Shown piece after piece: positions 46,201 through 55,913 of a stretch of 64,000 nucleotides of DNA. Source of the DNA: Bacillota bacterium (GTDB taxonomy: Bacteria > Bacillota > UBA4882 > UBA8346); assembly GCA_023429995.1 (NCBI GenBank), contig JAEZCE010000019.1, forward strand, positions 1-64,000, in the 5' to 3' direction. A program made the translations under genes and the position numbers. A model generated the notes under the pieces. The model was given only the letters and a program-made list of their open reading frames with translations, made no database searches and was not told the origin of the DNA. Numbering within the stretch: the stretch's first letter is position 1; every line of letters begins with the position of its first letter.

Positions 46201-46896
46201 TTACTTAGTTTCATTGATAATCCTGGTCTTAACCATACCACTAGCCAAAACTTGATGTGTATCAAAGGAGTACGTTATTTCCGGCGCCGTCATCTCATTC
46301 TGATCGCGAATCAAAATCGCATCTCCACTAATAACTCCTTTATTTGCGGGCCGATCAAGGATTAACTTATTGCCACGGATCGTATTGGTAGGATTAACGG
46401 CCTCCACCGGTCCATAAACAGTGAATAAACCTTTTTTTATCTCGCCTTCAGCTCGGCTTCCTTTAATTACCCAGTCAAGATAGCGGATAACCACTTGGCC
46501 GGATAACTTTACAAATTGGGCCGTGCGGTCCCATTCTAAATTATTGCAAGTAGCCGAAGTGGTCCCGTCATAGAGAAAAAAAACATTTTTGCTAGCCACC
46601 AAGTGGTCACGATCAATATCGACTACCATTTCGACTGATTTTAAGATTCTTGATACCGGTGGTTTTTTATGGGCTTTATCATTTTTATCATGGGATTCAT
46701 TGTTTGTGCTATCTAAATCTTTCCAATTGGCTTCTATCAACTGCGATACTGTACCATGATATTTCATCACATTTTTGGCTAAATCAAACTCCCCGCCATG
46801 GGGAGCCTTGATTTCCAACTGCCCGGCTGCTGCGCTTAGGCCATAGGATAAAAACATAAAAACAATAAACAGAGTAGCCCGAATTTTTCGTTTCAT
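46201..46896 (-). CDS. lptA: LptA-like periplasmic LPS transport protein (OstA domain)
   Basis: 231 residues with signal peptide (IRATLFIVFMFLSYGLSAAA). OstA jellyroll strands with repeats (KSVEMVVDIDRDHLVASKNV, LEWDRTAQFVKLSGQVVIR, YSFDTHQVLASGMVKT). Overlaps LptC by 4 nt and precedes LptB. Forms the periplasmic bridge from LptC to LptD. Longer than the E. coli version (185). Confidence 0.85.
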   Translation of the reverse strand: MKRKIRATLFIVFMFLSYGLSAAAGQLEIKAPHGGEFDLAKNVMKYHGTVSQLIEANWKDLDSTNNESHDKNDKAHKKPPVSRILKSVEMVVDIDRDHLVASKNVFFLYDGTTSATCNNLEWDRTAQFVKLSGQVVIRYLDWVIKGSRAEGEIKKGLFTVYGPVEAVNPTNTIRGNKLILDRPANKGVISGDAILIRDQNEMTAPEITYSFDTHQVLASGMVKTRIINETK

Positions 46897-47462
46897 TCAT
46901 TTGTCCTCTGATAAGACACTTTAGTCTGTCCGTTAAAGACTGCATGGTCAATTCCCAGATTGGCCACAACTTCTTCGGTTGTGACGATGGCTTGGGATGT
47001 TTCCAATATCGCATTTTTTTGAGCGGTGACTTTATTGCCCAAAGTGTCCCAAATTACCCGCTCGGCAGTGAGCTTTTTACTTCCATCCATTGCTTTCAAT
47101 ATTACATTCCCGATAATTTCCAATTTGCGCGTTTTTAAATAAACAACACCCTGATTTCCGGATATTTGATAAGAAGGAACCTTATTGACAAAATAAACCC
47201 CTTCAACCTGTTCTAAATTATTGATATCCCCAGTGGTAGTTTTAATTCTATGAATATTCAATTCCCAATAGGCATTTTGTGTTGAACCGGGAATGGTCAT
47301 TGTCACGCCTTCAGCCTCATCAAATCCCACAGCATCGCCATTACTCAGAGAATCTTGAGCCGTCTTGGGATCCATCCAAAATTTCGGAATCAAAAAACAG
47401 GCTGCAAGGATTAAACATAGAGATACTATCAAAACCACTAGTTTGAAGTGTTTCTTCAACAT
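46893..47462 (-). CDS. lptC: LptC-like LPS transport protein
   Basis: 189 residues with one N-terminal TM anchor (LVVLIVSLCLILAACFLI), then OstA-type strands (WELNIHRIKTTTGDINNLEQ, GVYFVNKVPSYQISGNQGVV, KSEWKLTA-type repeats). Matches LptC size and domain plan. It starts the transport subset of the operon after lpxI. Confidence 0.82.
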   Translation of the reverse strand: MLKKHFKLVVLIVSLCLILAACFLIPKFWMDPKTAQDSLSNGDAVGFDEAEGVTMTIPGSTQNAYWELNIHRIKTTTGDINNLEQVEGVYFVNKVPSYQISGNQGVVYLKTRKLEIIGNVILKAMDGSKKLTAERVIWDTLGNKVTAQKNAILETSQAIVTTEEVVANLGIDHAVFNGQTKVSYQRTNE

Positions 47463-47633
47463 TCAGTCTTTCTCTTTTCCGAATAAATTTCCACCCTTAT
47501 ATAAACGTTAAATATCCTTCTAAGTTTCGCTGCCAACTAAGGAATTCCTGCCGCAGAAGATGAATCGGCAGGTGTAAAATTAACCCTGCGGATTATTCTT
47601 TTACCATTATTTCAATAAAGTCTCCCTTGCCGA

Positions 47634-48443
47634 TTAAAATGTACAGGATATAATTTTAATTTGATGTTCTGCCGCCAGGGATAAAACAGCCTCTCTTTCC
47701 AAAAAAAAGGTCTTTCCCATTTCAATGGCCAGGATTTTGGACTGAGCCCTAATCATGGACTCGATGGTGCTTTTACCGATCGTCGGAACATCAAACCGTA
47801 GATCTTGCCTCGGTTTACTCACCTTGACCACAACCGAACCCGGCCCTCCTAAAGTACCCCCTCTTACAATAGCCTGATCCGTACCTTCAATGGCTTCAAC
47901 TGCTAAGACCACTCCGCTTTTTACAACAACGCTCTGGCCAATATCCAGATCGCCCATTGCCTTTGCCATTTTAAACCCCAGTTTAATATCGGGCATTTCA
48001 CTTTCAACGACCGTTCCTACGATAGAACCCGGTTCAGCCAATAAATGTTGTAAATATTCGGTTTGTTTCAAAACAATCATCTCATTTTTCTCAAACTCGC
48101 GGACTATGGCAAGCAAAATGGCATCATCATTTTTTTGTGGCAAACTCGCTAATAATTTCTGACTCAATTCATCAAGGCCATCGCGGAAAATAGCTTCTTT
48201 GCCGACCTTGCCGGCGAAAACCAGTTCCCTTATGCTTCCGCGTTTAAAGGCTTCAATAACAGCCCCCAATTTACCCAGCCCGTATTCTTGGTAAATGTCT
48301 GCCATCTCCTTTATTTCCGGCCGGCATTCTCCTTTAATACCAATTACAATAGCTTCTTTACCACTAGCCTTGATCGCAGATAAAACTTCAACCGGAAGAA
48401 CTCCCCTGCCTGCGACTAATCCAACTTTTGATTCGGACTGCAA
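47634..48443 (-). CDS. lpxI: LpxI family UDP-2,3-diacylglucosamine pyrophosphatase
   Basis: 269 residues from TTG (GGAGG upstream). SKVGLVAGRGVLPVEVLSAI, KGECRPEIKEMADIYQEYGLGKLGAVIEAFK, and the DUF1009 C-terminal core DQAIVRGGTLGGPGSVVVKV and RFDVPTIGKSTIESM with the metal Asp. It makes lipid X from UDP-diacylglucosamine, replacing LpxH. LpxI rather than LpxH is typical of diderm Bacillota and several other phyla. Confidence 0.9.
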   Translation of the reverse strand: MQSESKVGLVAGRGVLPVEVLSAIKASGKEAIVIGIKGECRPEIKEMADIYQEYGLGKLGAVIEAFKRGSIRELVFAGKVGKEAIFRDGLDELSQKLLASLPQKNDDAILLAIVREFEKNEMIVLKQTEYLQHLLAEPGSIVGTVVESEMPDIKLGFKMAKAMGDLDIGQSVVVKSGVVLAVEAIEGTDQAIVRGGTLGGPGSVVVKVSKPRQDLRFDVPTIGKSTIESMIRAQSKILAIEMGKTFFLEREAVLSLAAEHQIKIISCTF

Positions 48444-48479
48444 AACAAACGCCTCCTTTGTAATCTGTAATGAACTAAA

Positions 48480-48563
48480 AGGGCTGTCTTAAGAACTTGT
48501 TATCGGAAAAAGATATAACCAATCTATATCTTTCCGAATATCAAGCGCTTTCAGACAGCCTCT
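48480..48563. repeat. Long imperfect hairpin between lpxA and lpxI
   Basis: Two arms of about 37 nt (48480-48517 and 48525-48563), beginning GGGCTGTCT and ending AGACAGCC, pair along most of their length around a 7-nt loop. There is no T-tract typical of a terminator on the operon strand, so it may be a small palindromic mobile element (MITE-like) or a processing site. Confidence 0.55.
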
Positions 48564-48592
48564 TAAAAATTCCGTGTAAAAACAAAATGAAT

Positions 48593-49399
48593 TTAACGTT
48601 GAATACCACGTTCGGCATTCCGTAAAAAGCGAATGAAATGGTCAATCTCAGGAGTTCCACCCAGTTCTTGATCCATTTGTTCGATTGCTTGGTTGATTGG
48701 TAAATTGGAGCGATACAGAATACGATAAGCTTTCTTAATCTCTTCACGAACCTCGGCATCAATACCGTTTCTTCTTAACCCAACCACATTGATACCGCAT
48801 GCCTTGGCTGGATTCCCATCAACCAGTACAAACGGAGGAATATCCTTAACTACTTTGGTCAGGAAACCGACCATCACCATTTTTCCTACTTTACAAAATT
48901 GATGAACTCCGCTTAAAGGGCTGATAATCGCGCGATCTTCTATCGTAACATGTCCGGCGAAGCCTGCCCAACTTCCAAGAATAATATTATTACCCACCTG
49001 ACAATCATGAGCTACGTGAGAACATGCCTCAAATAAATTATTGTTGCCTATCCTGGTTTCACCGCCGCCACCCTCGGTGCCCCGGCTAATCGTAACATTT
49101 TCTCTGAAAAAATTATTGTCTCCGATAAAGAGAAAACTTTTTTCCCCTTTAAATTTCAAATCTTGGGGTTCACAACCGATGGTCGCGCCATGATAAAAGT
49201 GGTTTCCAGTACCAATGGTCGTCCAACCTTCAATTGAAACTTGCGGACCGATTATGCAATTATCCCCAATTTCGACGTTCTCGCCTATCACTGCATAAGG
49301 ACCAATCTCAACATTATTACCGATTTTAGCATTGGGATGGACGATAGCTGTCTCATGAATATTTCTTATATTGATTACCTTGGATTCCACTAGTTTCAT
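48593..49399 (-). CDS. lpxA: UDP-N-acetylglucosamine acyltransferase LpxA
   Basis: 268 residues. Left-handed beta helix made of hexapeptides (IHETAIVHPNAKIGNNVEIG, PYAVIGENVEIGDNCIIGP), with catalytic His in HVAHDCQVGNNI and the helical C-terminal domain (LPINQAIEQMDQEL). AGGAGG before the ATG. First step of lipid A synthesis. lpxD and lpxB are not beside it. Confidence 0.93.
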   Translation of the reverse strand: MKLVESKVINIRNIHETAIVHPNAKIGNNVEIGPYAVIGENVEIGDNCIIGPQVSIEGWTTIGTGNHFYHGATIGCEPQDLKFKGEKSFLFIGDNNFFRENVTISRGTEGGGGETRIGNNNLFEACSHVAHDCQVGNNIILGSWAGFAGHVTIEDRAIISPLSGVHQFCKVGKMVMVGFLTKVVKDIPPFVLVDGNPAKACGINVVGLRRNGIDAEVREEIKKAYRILYRSNLPINQAIEQMDQELGGTPEIDHFIRFLRNAERGIQR

Positions 49400-49582
49400 G
49401 TTTTTGACCTCCTGTCTAAATAAGCAAGATTAATTTTGTAAGTGAATTTTTTGTAAGTAATTTTAATATCGGTTACTTTCCAATAAAAATGGACAGACAT
49501 ATGTGACTAAATTGGGCCAAAAAATGAAACTATTACAGAAAAGCTTCCTATTTCTCATCCAATTGCCTAATATCACAAAAAA

Positions 49583-50008
49583 TTATTCACCCAGGATAAA
49601 CATTAATTCTGCTTCGGCTGCGACCTGATTATCAACTCTCGATACCGCTTTAACTTTACCTACGCTACCTTTTACCCGAATAACCTCAACCTCGATAATA
49701 AGCTGATCTCCAGGCACCACGGTTTTGCGAAAACGGGCATTATCAATTCCGGTAAAATACGGAATTTTCCCTTTGTGTTCTTCTTGAGAAAGCATCATAA
49801 TACCGGCGGCTTGAGCCATGGACTCTATAACCAAAACACCCGGCATTACAGGTTTAGCAGGAAAGTGGCCGTTAAAAAATTCTTCATTGGCGGTGACATT
49901 TTTTAAAGCAACGATTTTTTGGTTTGGAATTAGCTCCAAAACTCGATCCACTAACAAAAAAGGGTACCTGTGGGGAAGTAAAGCTTTGATTTCATTGATT
50001 TCAATCAT
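49583..50008 (-). CDS. fabZ: 3-hydroxyacyl-ACP dehydratase FabZ
   Basis: 141 residues. IKALLPHRYPFLLVDRVLEL, catalytic GHFPAKPVMPGVLVIESMAQAAG with His and Glu, and PGDQLIIEVEVI. AAGGAGG upstream and 8-nt overlap with lpxC. Produces the acyl chains used in both fatty acids and lipid A. The overlap suggests coupled translation. Confidence 0.93.
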   Translation of the reverse strand: MIEINEIKALLPHRYPFLLVDRVLELIPNQKIVALKNVTANEEFFNGHFPAKPVMPGVLVIESMAQAAGIMMLSQEEHKGKIPYFTGIDNARFRKTVVPGDQLIIEVEVIRVKGSVGKVKAVSRVDNQVAAEAELMFILGE

Positions 50009-50891
50009 TATAAGCCTCCTTGAGCTTTAGCATACTGTCCAGTGGTTCTATTTTGCTGGCAATTGTTCTCGCCAATTCAATATCAAGGGCGTGACCCGAT
50101 CTTACCGCCACAATATGCCCAACCAATGGACCCAGTAAATATAGATCACCGATTAAGTCGAGTATTTTATGACGAACGATTTCTTCAGGGTAACGTAATT
50201 CGTTTCGATAACCATCATCATCAACCACAATCACAGAGTCGTAGGCGTCACTTAACGCCAAACCCTGGCTACGCAAATAATTGATTTCGTTCATAAAGGC
50301 GATCGTCCGTGCCGGAGCGATTTCCGAAACGAAGGTGTCTTCCCTCAGGGAATAGTGATAATACTGAGTTCCAGTGACCTTATGGTCTGAAGTAAAAGTG
50401 AAACTGATTTGAAAGTCTTCTGCAGGTAAGGCTATCAAAGTTGATTTAAGAGGTTCGCCATCTTTGCAGACTGTTCCTTCCACCCAGAATGGTTCCCGGA
50501 TATAAGTGTATTGCCTGGGCTCATCCTGCGCTATTATTCCCGCTTTCAATATCTTTTCACAAAAAAAGCGGCCACTGCAATCGCCACGCGGCAATTCTTC
50601 TTTATCGATTTCAATGAGGGCATTATCAATTCCCAGTCCATGAAAGGCAGCCATTAAATGTTCGATCGTCGAAATACGCCAGTCATCTTTCCCAATCGCA
50701 ACACATTTTTTCGTATCGATGACCGAATGAATATTGGCTTTTACCTTTGGTTTGCCAGGTAAATCAATCCTGCTGAAATAGATACCGGTATTAACCGGTT
50801 GGGGAAGAATGCGCATCTTGGCCATAGCCCCGGTATGAAGTCCCTGCCCGCATATGTCTATTTCAGCAGCTATGGTTTGTTGGGGTTTCAT
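50001..50891 (-). CDS. lpxC: UDP-3-O-acyl-N-acetylglucosamine deacetylase LpxC
   Basis: 296 residues. IAAEIDICGQGLHTGAMAKM, zinc ligands in STIEHLMAAFHGLGIDN and VRHKILDLIGDLYLLG (HKxxDxxGD), catalytic HIVAVRSGH. GGAGG precedes the ATG. First gene after the promoter at 51042-51070. It commits lipid A synthesis. Confidence 0.95.
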   Translation of the reverse strand: MKPQQTIAAEIDICGQGLHTGAMAKMRILPQPVNTGIYFSRIDLPGKPKVKANIHSVIDTKKCVAIGKDDWRISTIEHLMAAFHGLGIDNALIEIDKEELPRGDCSGRFFCEKILKAGIIAQDEPRQYTYIREPFWVEGTVCKDGEPLKSTLIALPAEDFQISFTFTSDHKVTGTQYYHYSLREDTFVSEIAPARTIAFMNEINYLRSQGLALSDAYDSVIVVDDDGYRNELRYPEEIVRHKILDLIGDLYLLGPLVGHIVAVRSGHALDIELARTIASKIEPLDSMLKLKEAYND

Positions 50892-51041
50892 CAGATTCCT
50901 CCATCGCGAAATTGGTTATCAAAGAATATGCTCAATAAAAATTTATTCCCGAACCATTTCATCCTTAAATTAAATTCATTCCTTAATTTAAACAAATTAA
51001 ACGAAAACACCGCGTTTCAGAATTATGAAACAACTTATAAA

Positions 51042-51070
51042 ATTATAAGCCAGCATCAAATAGATGTCAA
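51042..51070 (-). promoter_or_regulatory. Consensus promoter of the lpx/lpt operon
   Basis: -35 TTGACA (51070-51065) and -10 TATAAT (51047-51042) on the - strand with a 17-bp spacer. A leader of about 145 nt, AT-rich, separates it from lpxC. No internal terminator seen in the leader. Confidence 0.9.
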
Positions 51071-51076
51071 CCCTGC

Positions 51077-51805
51077 TTAGCGTTTTAACAAATCATGATA
51101 CTTCTTTCCAATCTCCGAGCAAGGAGTCTCCAAAACTTTTTCCGGCAATCCTTCTTCAACAACTCTTCCTTGATCCATAAAAACGATTCGATCCGCTGCC
51201 CTCCTGGCAAAAAACAACTCATGAGTAACGATAATCATCGTCGTTTTCCCTTCCTTCACCAATTCTTCCATGACATCAATTACCTCACCCACTAAAATCG
51301 GGTCCAGCGAAGCAGTGGGTTCATCCCAAAGCATAATTTCCGGCTCCAACGCCAAAGCCCGGGCAATTCCCACCCTTTGCTGTTCTCCACCGCTTAATTC
51401 CCAAGGGTGATCGTTTAATTTATTTCCGAGACCGACTCTCGAAAGAGCAACTTTGGCCCGAAAAATAGCCTCTTGAGCATCCGTATTATGCAGACGCAAG
51501 GCAAAGGCGACATTATCAAGAGCAGTTAGCCGATTAATTAAATTGAAATGCTGAAATACAAAGCCAATCTTCCGGCGGACTTTTAACAATTCCGGGAATG
51601 CCAGTGAAGTGATGGCTTCCCCGCTTAAACAGATAACACCGGTATCCGGTTCAGTTAAACGGTTAATACAGCGTATCAGGGTCGATTTGCCGCAGCCACT
51701 GGGCCCCATAATAACGACTGTTTCGCCTCTCTTTACTACCAGTTCCACACCATTTAGGGCTTTTTTATGACCATAACTTTTTGTGAGTCCGGATATTGTT
51801 AGCAT
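51077..51805 (-). CDS. ABC transporter ATP-binding protein, amino-acid (GlnQ) type
   Basis: 242 residues from ATG at 51805 (AAGGATG upstream). Walker A GPSGCGKSTLIRCINRL, signature ELSGGEQQRVGIARALALEP, Walker B IMLWDEPTASLDP, H-loop VTHELFFAR. These features match the polar amino acid ABC group. The usual permease and binding-protein genes are absent; the neighbour is an 842-aa protein with a large soluble domain. Together they may form an unusual transporter. Confidence 0.9.
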   Translation of the reverse strand: MLTISGLTKSYGHKKALNGVELVVKRGETVVIMGPSGCGKSTLIRCINRLTEPDTGVICLSGEAITSLAFPELLKVRRKIGFVFQHFNLINRLTALDNVAFALRLHNTDAQEAIFRAKVALSRVGLGNKLNDHPWELSGGEQQRVGIARALALEPEIMLWDEPTASLDPILVGEVIDVMEELVKEGKTTMIIVTHELFFARRAADRIVFMDQGRVVEEGLPEKVLETPCSEIGKKYHDLLKR

Positions 51806-51860
51806 AGAATGCATCCTTCTCTAAGTTAATATCAAAAGATTCAATAGATATTCTCACTTC

Positions 51861-54389
51861 CTACTTCATCACCATTTTCCAGCGGTTTAAAATCTGCAGA
51901 GTCCCGGGACGCCCTGCCGGTATTACAATTTCACGCATAATCGTTTTAAATGGTAAACCCAAGGATAACCCGGCCAGCACTTCATCTTTGCAGATAGGAT
52001 TAATCTTCTCTGCAATCAATGAGATGAGAACACCGAGTATTCCTCCGATTAAAGCAATAATCCAAAAATTGAGATAAGGAATCCTGGCCCCCGATAATAA
52101 AAATGTGATACTTAACCAAACACCCCCGATGAATACCGCATATATATTTGCAGGAGACATCACCCGTATCAATAGCGGGTAAATTCTGTCCAACACAGGG
52201 ACCCGGAAAGATAACTTTTTAGGCAAAATGGAAAATTGGGTCATTTTAAACATTGAAATAATTAATGATTGATCCAAGATAAATGTCAATACCCATAAAA
52301 TCATGATAACCAAGGCCGCAATGGTCGAACGCACTTCAGCTAAAATCTTAAATAATTCCCCTCGAATATCGGGCTGAACTGTACCGACAGGCAACGAAAA
52401 AACCGCCGCGCTGTCGCTTTGAAGAACATTTTTAACAACCGCATCCGCCATAGCGTGATCAAGATTTGCACTGGTAAAGACCTGCAATCTTTCACCCGCC
52501 TTTGAACTGCCACCGGCATATTGATCGATTAAGTTTATCGAACGGCCTATCTCTTCATCCATCAATCGAGGTAATGACTCTTTGGCTTTTTCCAATTCCG
52601 CGATGAGAGATGACAAATCGATTTTATCGGAACCAAACAAACGATCGGAAATTATATTTAAGCCCGACTTCACGGTGACCATATCAAATGACGTCAGCCG
52701 AGCGAGCACCAAATCGGTTGATTGAATAAGGCTCATTAAATCCCGATAATTTTTACTGCCCGGCGTAAAGGTTGAGCCAAAACTATCCGCTTGAATTGCA
52801 AATTCTTTAGCCTTATTCCGCCAAGACAACAACACCGCAACCAAAGGATTAAACCGGTTCACAAAATCATCCAACCGTTGAATGCGTGTCCGCAAAGCTG
52901 ATTGTACGATTCCAAGCTGAGAATCGAGTAAATGCATTTTATCGGCAATACCACCGGTTTGGCCTACAGCATTTTGCAATAATGAACTTCCCCCTGCTAC
53001 AAGTTGAATATTCTGTAAGCCAATCAAAGCCTGATTAAAACGATTTTCCAAAATCTGAACCCTGCCAAAAGTTTTAGCGAGATAATCCAAATCATTACCG
53101 ACTCCATCGACTAGCGTCACCATTTTTGTCAAGTTTTCCCGGTTCGCTTTTCCGGATAGATTATTAACGCTTGAAGAAACAGTGGCTAATGCTCCACGTA
53201 CTTCTGCCAATTTCCGGTACGTTTTCTCGATTCCACTTACGGTTAAGCCGGCTCCCCCGGTGGAGTCATTGAAATCATTAATGGCCGAATTGATTTTAGT
53301 TAAAAGATTAACCCCTTGATCCATCGCATAAACGATTTGGCCTTTACGATCGGATACTTCAATCGAGGCAATGGGTGACCCTACCTTATCTCCCGGTAAT
53401 AGCCTAAAGGCATTATTATCCTTTACAAACCCGGCATCTCCTTGAATAATAAGACCGCCAATCCCGGAAGCATCCTTGGCATTCACCTTAACTACTACAT
53501 TCAGTGGTTGCAATAAAGAACCGGGCTTTACATTTTGAGTGTTTTGGCCATTTAAAACCAACAAATCCCCCATTTCAATTTGGGAACCCGGGTAAGGATT
53601 GACTTTCACCCGTGAGGTATAGGCAAGTAAAAATCGTTTAACCTCGAGCAAAGTATCCATCATATATTGGCTATCATCACTACCGCTTGCCAAAGTGATA
53701 TCCTGGGCCGTACGAACTCCATTGACTCCAAGCAAGGATTGGGAAACTTTTTTACCCATCCCCAATAACTCTTGGGGTTTATAAGATGAACCCAGTCGAA
53801 CTTCAAGAATCTGATAACGCTGCAATATCTTTTGGACTTGATCAGAAACTGATTTCGTGGTATGAATATCTTTCATAATAACCCCAATACTATTTCCATC
53901 CTTAAAGGTAAACAAAACCCCGGAGATTTTCTCAATCTCATTGGAGAGCCGGTTAAATACGCCGCTAGGAACGCTGGTGACATTAAGCCTGGGCTCAGTC
54001 ATTACCGAAAAGCCACCATTTCCGGGCAGATTGTCGAAATAATATCCAAGGCTATTATAAACCTCTTTCGTTTTATATTGAGGCGGCAGTGTTAAAAAAA
54101 AGGAGGCCTTACCTACAATGCTGATACCGGTTTTCAATTTGGCCCCCGGGAAATGTTCAGCGATTGTTTCCCGGATTTGCCGCACCATTGCCCCTTTTAA
54201 TTCTTCTTTGGTTTGAAACAGCAAGTCATATTCCCCGAAATTACCCATAATTCCGGTGACTGCCTGGGCAAAATATTTATCAGTAGCCATCGCAAACGCC
54301 ATCGCAAATAGGCTTGATCCGATAATAGTGACCATAAGCAACAGCAATATATCCTTCGTAAAAGTATCTTTTTTCAGCCACGACAACAT
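51861..54389 (-). CDS. Large membrane protein (842 aa), atypical ABC permease candidate
   Basis: N-terminal TM (residues about 13-38), a soluble extracytoplasmic region of some 640 residues with beta-rich segments and long helices (about 360-620), then three or four TM helices from about 690. The last 35 residues carry DEVLAGLSLGLPFKTIMREIVIPAGRPG, which looks like the EAA coupling loop of binding-protein-type permeases. The ATPase gene lies 55 nt downstream. I infer one transporter with a permanent extracytoplasmic domain. No named family recognised. Confidence 0.6.
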   Translation of the reverse strand: MLSWLKKDTFTKDILLLLMVTIIGSSLFAMAFAMATDKYFAQAVTGIMGNFGEYDLLFQTKEELKGAMVRQIRETIAEHFPGAKLKTGISIVGKASFFLTLPPQYKTKEVYNSLGYYFDNLPGNGGFSVMTEPRLNVTSVPSGVFNRLSNEIEKISGVLFTFKDGNSIGVIMKDIHTTKSVSDQVQKILQRYQILEVRLGSSYKPQELLGMGKKVSQSLLGVNGVRTAQDITLASGSDDSQYMMDTLLEVKRFLLAYTSRVKVNPYPGSQIEMGDLLVLNGQNTQNVKPGSLLQPLNVVVKVNAKDASGIGGLIIQGDAGFVKDNNAFRLLPGDKVGSPIASIEVSDRKGQIVYAMDQGVNLLTKINSAINDFNDSTGGAGLTVSGIEKTYRKLAEVRGALATVSSSVNNLSGKANRENLTKMVTLVDGVGNDLDYLAKTFGRVQILENRFNQALIGLQNIQLVAGGSSLLQNAVGQTGGIADKMHLLDSQLGIVQSALRTRIQRLDDFVNRFNPLVAVLLSWRNKAKEFAIQADSFGSTFTPGSKNYRDLMSLIQSTDLVLARLTSFDMVTVKSGLNIISDRLFGSDKIDLSSLIAELEKAKESLPRLMDEEIGRSINLIDQYAGGSSKAGERLQVFTSANLDHAMADAVVKNVLQSDSAAVFSLPVGTVQPDIRGELFKILAEVRSTIAALVIMILWVLTFILDQSLIISMFKMTQFSILPKKLSFRVPVLDRIYPLLIRVMSPANIYAVFIGGVWLSITFLLSGARIPYLNFWIIALIGGILGVLISLIAEKINPICKDEVLAGLSLGLPFKTIMREIVIPAGRPGTLQILNRWKMVMK

Positions 54390-54501
54390 ATGACTCCTCC
54401 ATTAGCTGGATTATAACATAATAAACGCGTAAAACAACGATAAATTTCGCATTAAGCTGGTAAAATGTATGGAAATACCGGTAAATTGAGGACATCTACC
54501 T

Positions 54502-54531
54502 TAGACAAACCCACTTTATATATAGTATACT
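54502..54531 (+). promoter_or_regulatory. Promoter for the AlbA_2-like gene
   Basis: -35 TAGACA, 18-bp spacer, -10 TATACT on the + strand, about 45 nt before the TTG start. Confidence 0.6.
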
Positions 54532-54575
54532 AATCAGATAAGCATCCATTGAACAACCCAGAGGAGGAAGAGAAG

Positions 54576-55850
54576 TTGGATTATCAACATTTTCATCGCC
54601 TTATCGAAAATGGTGAATCAGCCTATTGTATCTTTATGTTGGAAAGCAAGGCCCTTAGTGGATCCATACCGGACGATGCGGAACTTGCTAAATCGATTGT
54701 TGCTTTAGCCAACAACGAAACAGCGGTTAATTATATAATGATTGGAGCCTCCAGCGAAGGGGCATACCAAACCGTCACCAACCATAATTTAACCCATGAA
54801 AACCTGCAGCAATTTTGTAAAGAAACCATTTTCCCGACTCCTACCGTCTCGTTGAACTACTATACCTGGGATGAGGCAGACAACCAGCTCCTAAACGATA
54901 AGACTTTCGCAGTCATTCAAGTTGAATCACAAGCCCGGCAATGCTTTCGATTGAATCAGGACTTTTATAATCCCGCTAAAAACTGTAATTTCAAAAAAGG
55001 CGAGGTATGGGTCCGTCATAACAAAGATACCCTTTTCGCTTCTCCGGAAGAAATCCGAAAGCTATTTGAAAAAAAGCGTATTGAGCCCAAGACCCATCAA
55101 ATTAATTATCTAAACTTCCCTTATGCGACCATTCTGCCTTACATATTAGACGAGCTGGAAGAATTGGCCGGCTCAGTAAGCGGGAAAGTGTACGGTGAAG
55201 TAAATCCATTTATTGTTAGAGGAGTTCCTTCCCTCTTTTATCATATTATGATCCCGGTTAATGGCAAACCATTATTATTACGGATTGTCCCTGTTGATAA
55301 ATGCGCGGAAAAAGGCCAGCTTGCAGCCTTACATAATGCTTATCTTACATTTGAACACGGAATCCTCCTCATTTCACTGGGAGATGTAACAGAAACCGCA
55401 CTCCAAAATTCTGATATTCAACGGAAAGAATCTTGGGGATGGCTTTGTACGCATCCCTATATGCACGCCGGCCTGAAAGAGCATAATTTGAATATCCCCT
55501 TGTCGGAGGAAATAAAGCCGATTGTTGGAGAACCCCCTTCGTTATGTTTCGTTTTTCCAAATATCGCGAACAACCAAACTTTATCCGTTTGTTGGAATAA
55601 TTTAATGTCGGCTATACAATTGCAGGATGATCTCATTCAAACAATCGTAAACAGCCGCGACCGAATCAATATCATAGCGCTGTCCCATTTGCAAGAAGGT
55701 TGTCCAATCCCAACCAACAAAACCTTCAAACCAAAAAATTTATTGGGAAATGAAATGTGGGCCCCAAAAAAATATGGGAACGTACTTCTCAATCGTAGGC
55801 CGGAGATTTGTAACGCCCTTAAATATCTCGTCGACAAGATGATTGAGTAA
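54576..55850 (+). CDS. AlbA_2/Schlafen-type domain protein
   Basis: 424 residues from TTG at 54576 (GAGGAGG upstream). N-terminal: HRLIENGESAYCIFMLESKA, ELAKSIVALANNETAVNYIMIGASSEGA, then a region ending VWVRHNKDTLFASPEEIRKLF, which corresponds to the AlbA_2 (Schlafen AlbA) layout 'E...EfK......i...i.A.aN....y.iiGi...g'. The remainder is not recognised. Standalone AlbA_2 genes often accompany defence or regulatory loci, but no partner is adjacent here. Confidence 0.7.
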   Translation: MDYQHFHRLIENGESAYCIFMLESKALSGSIPDDAELAKSIVALANNETAVNYIMIGASSEGAYQTVTNHNLTHENLQQFCKETIFPTPTVSLNYYTWDEADNQLLNDKTFAVIQVESQARQCFRLNQDFYNPAKNCNFKKGEVWVRHNKDTLFASPEEIRKLFEKKRIEPKTHQINYLNFPYATILPYILDELEELAGSVSGKVYGEVNPFIVRGVPSLFYHIMIPVNGKPLLLRIVPVDKCAEKGQLAALHNAYLTFEHGILLISLGDVTETALQNSDIQRKESWGWLCTHPYMHAGLKEHNLNIPLSEEIKPIVGEPPSLCFVFPNIANNQTLSVCWNNLMSAIQLQDDLIQTIVNSRDRINIIALSHLQEGCPIPTNKTFKPKNLLGNEMWAPKKYGNVLLNRRPEICNALKYLVDKMIE

Positions 55851-55869
55851 ATGAAAAATTTTCTTCCAT

Positions 55870-55913
55870 CAATACACCCCTTTGTTTTAATTTTATAACA
55901 AAGGGGTGTATTG
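55870..55913. repeat. 17-bp perfect inverted repeat
   Basis: CAATACACCCCTTTGTT and its exact reverse complement flank a 10-nt AT loop, just after the + strand gene. Neither side is followed by a T-tract, so it is unlike a simple terminator; a convergent-transcription barrier or small palindromic element is possible. Confidence 0.7.
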
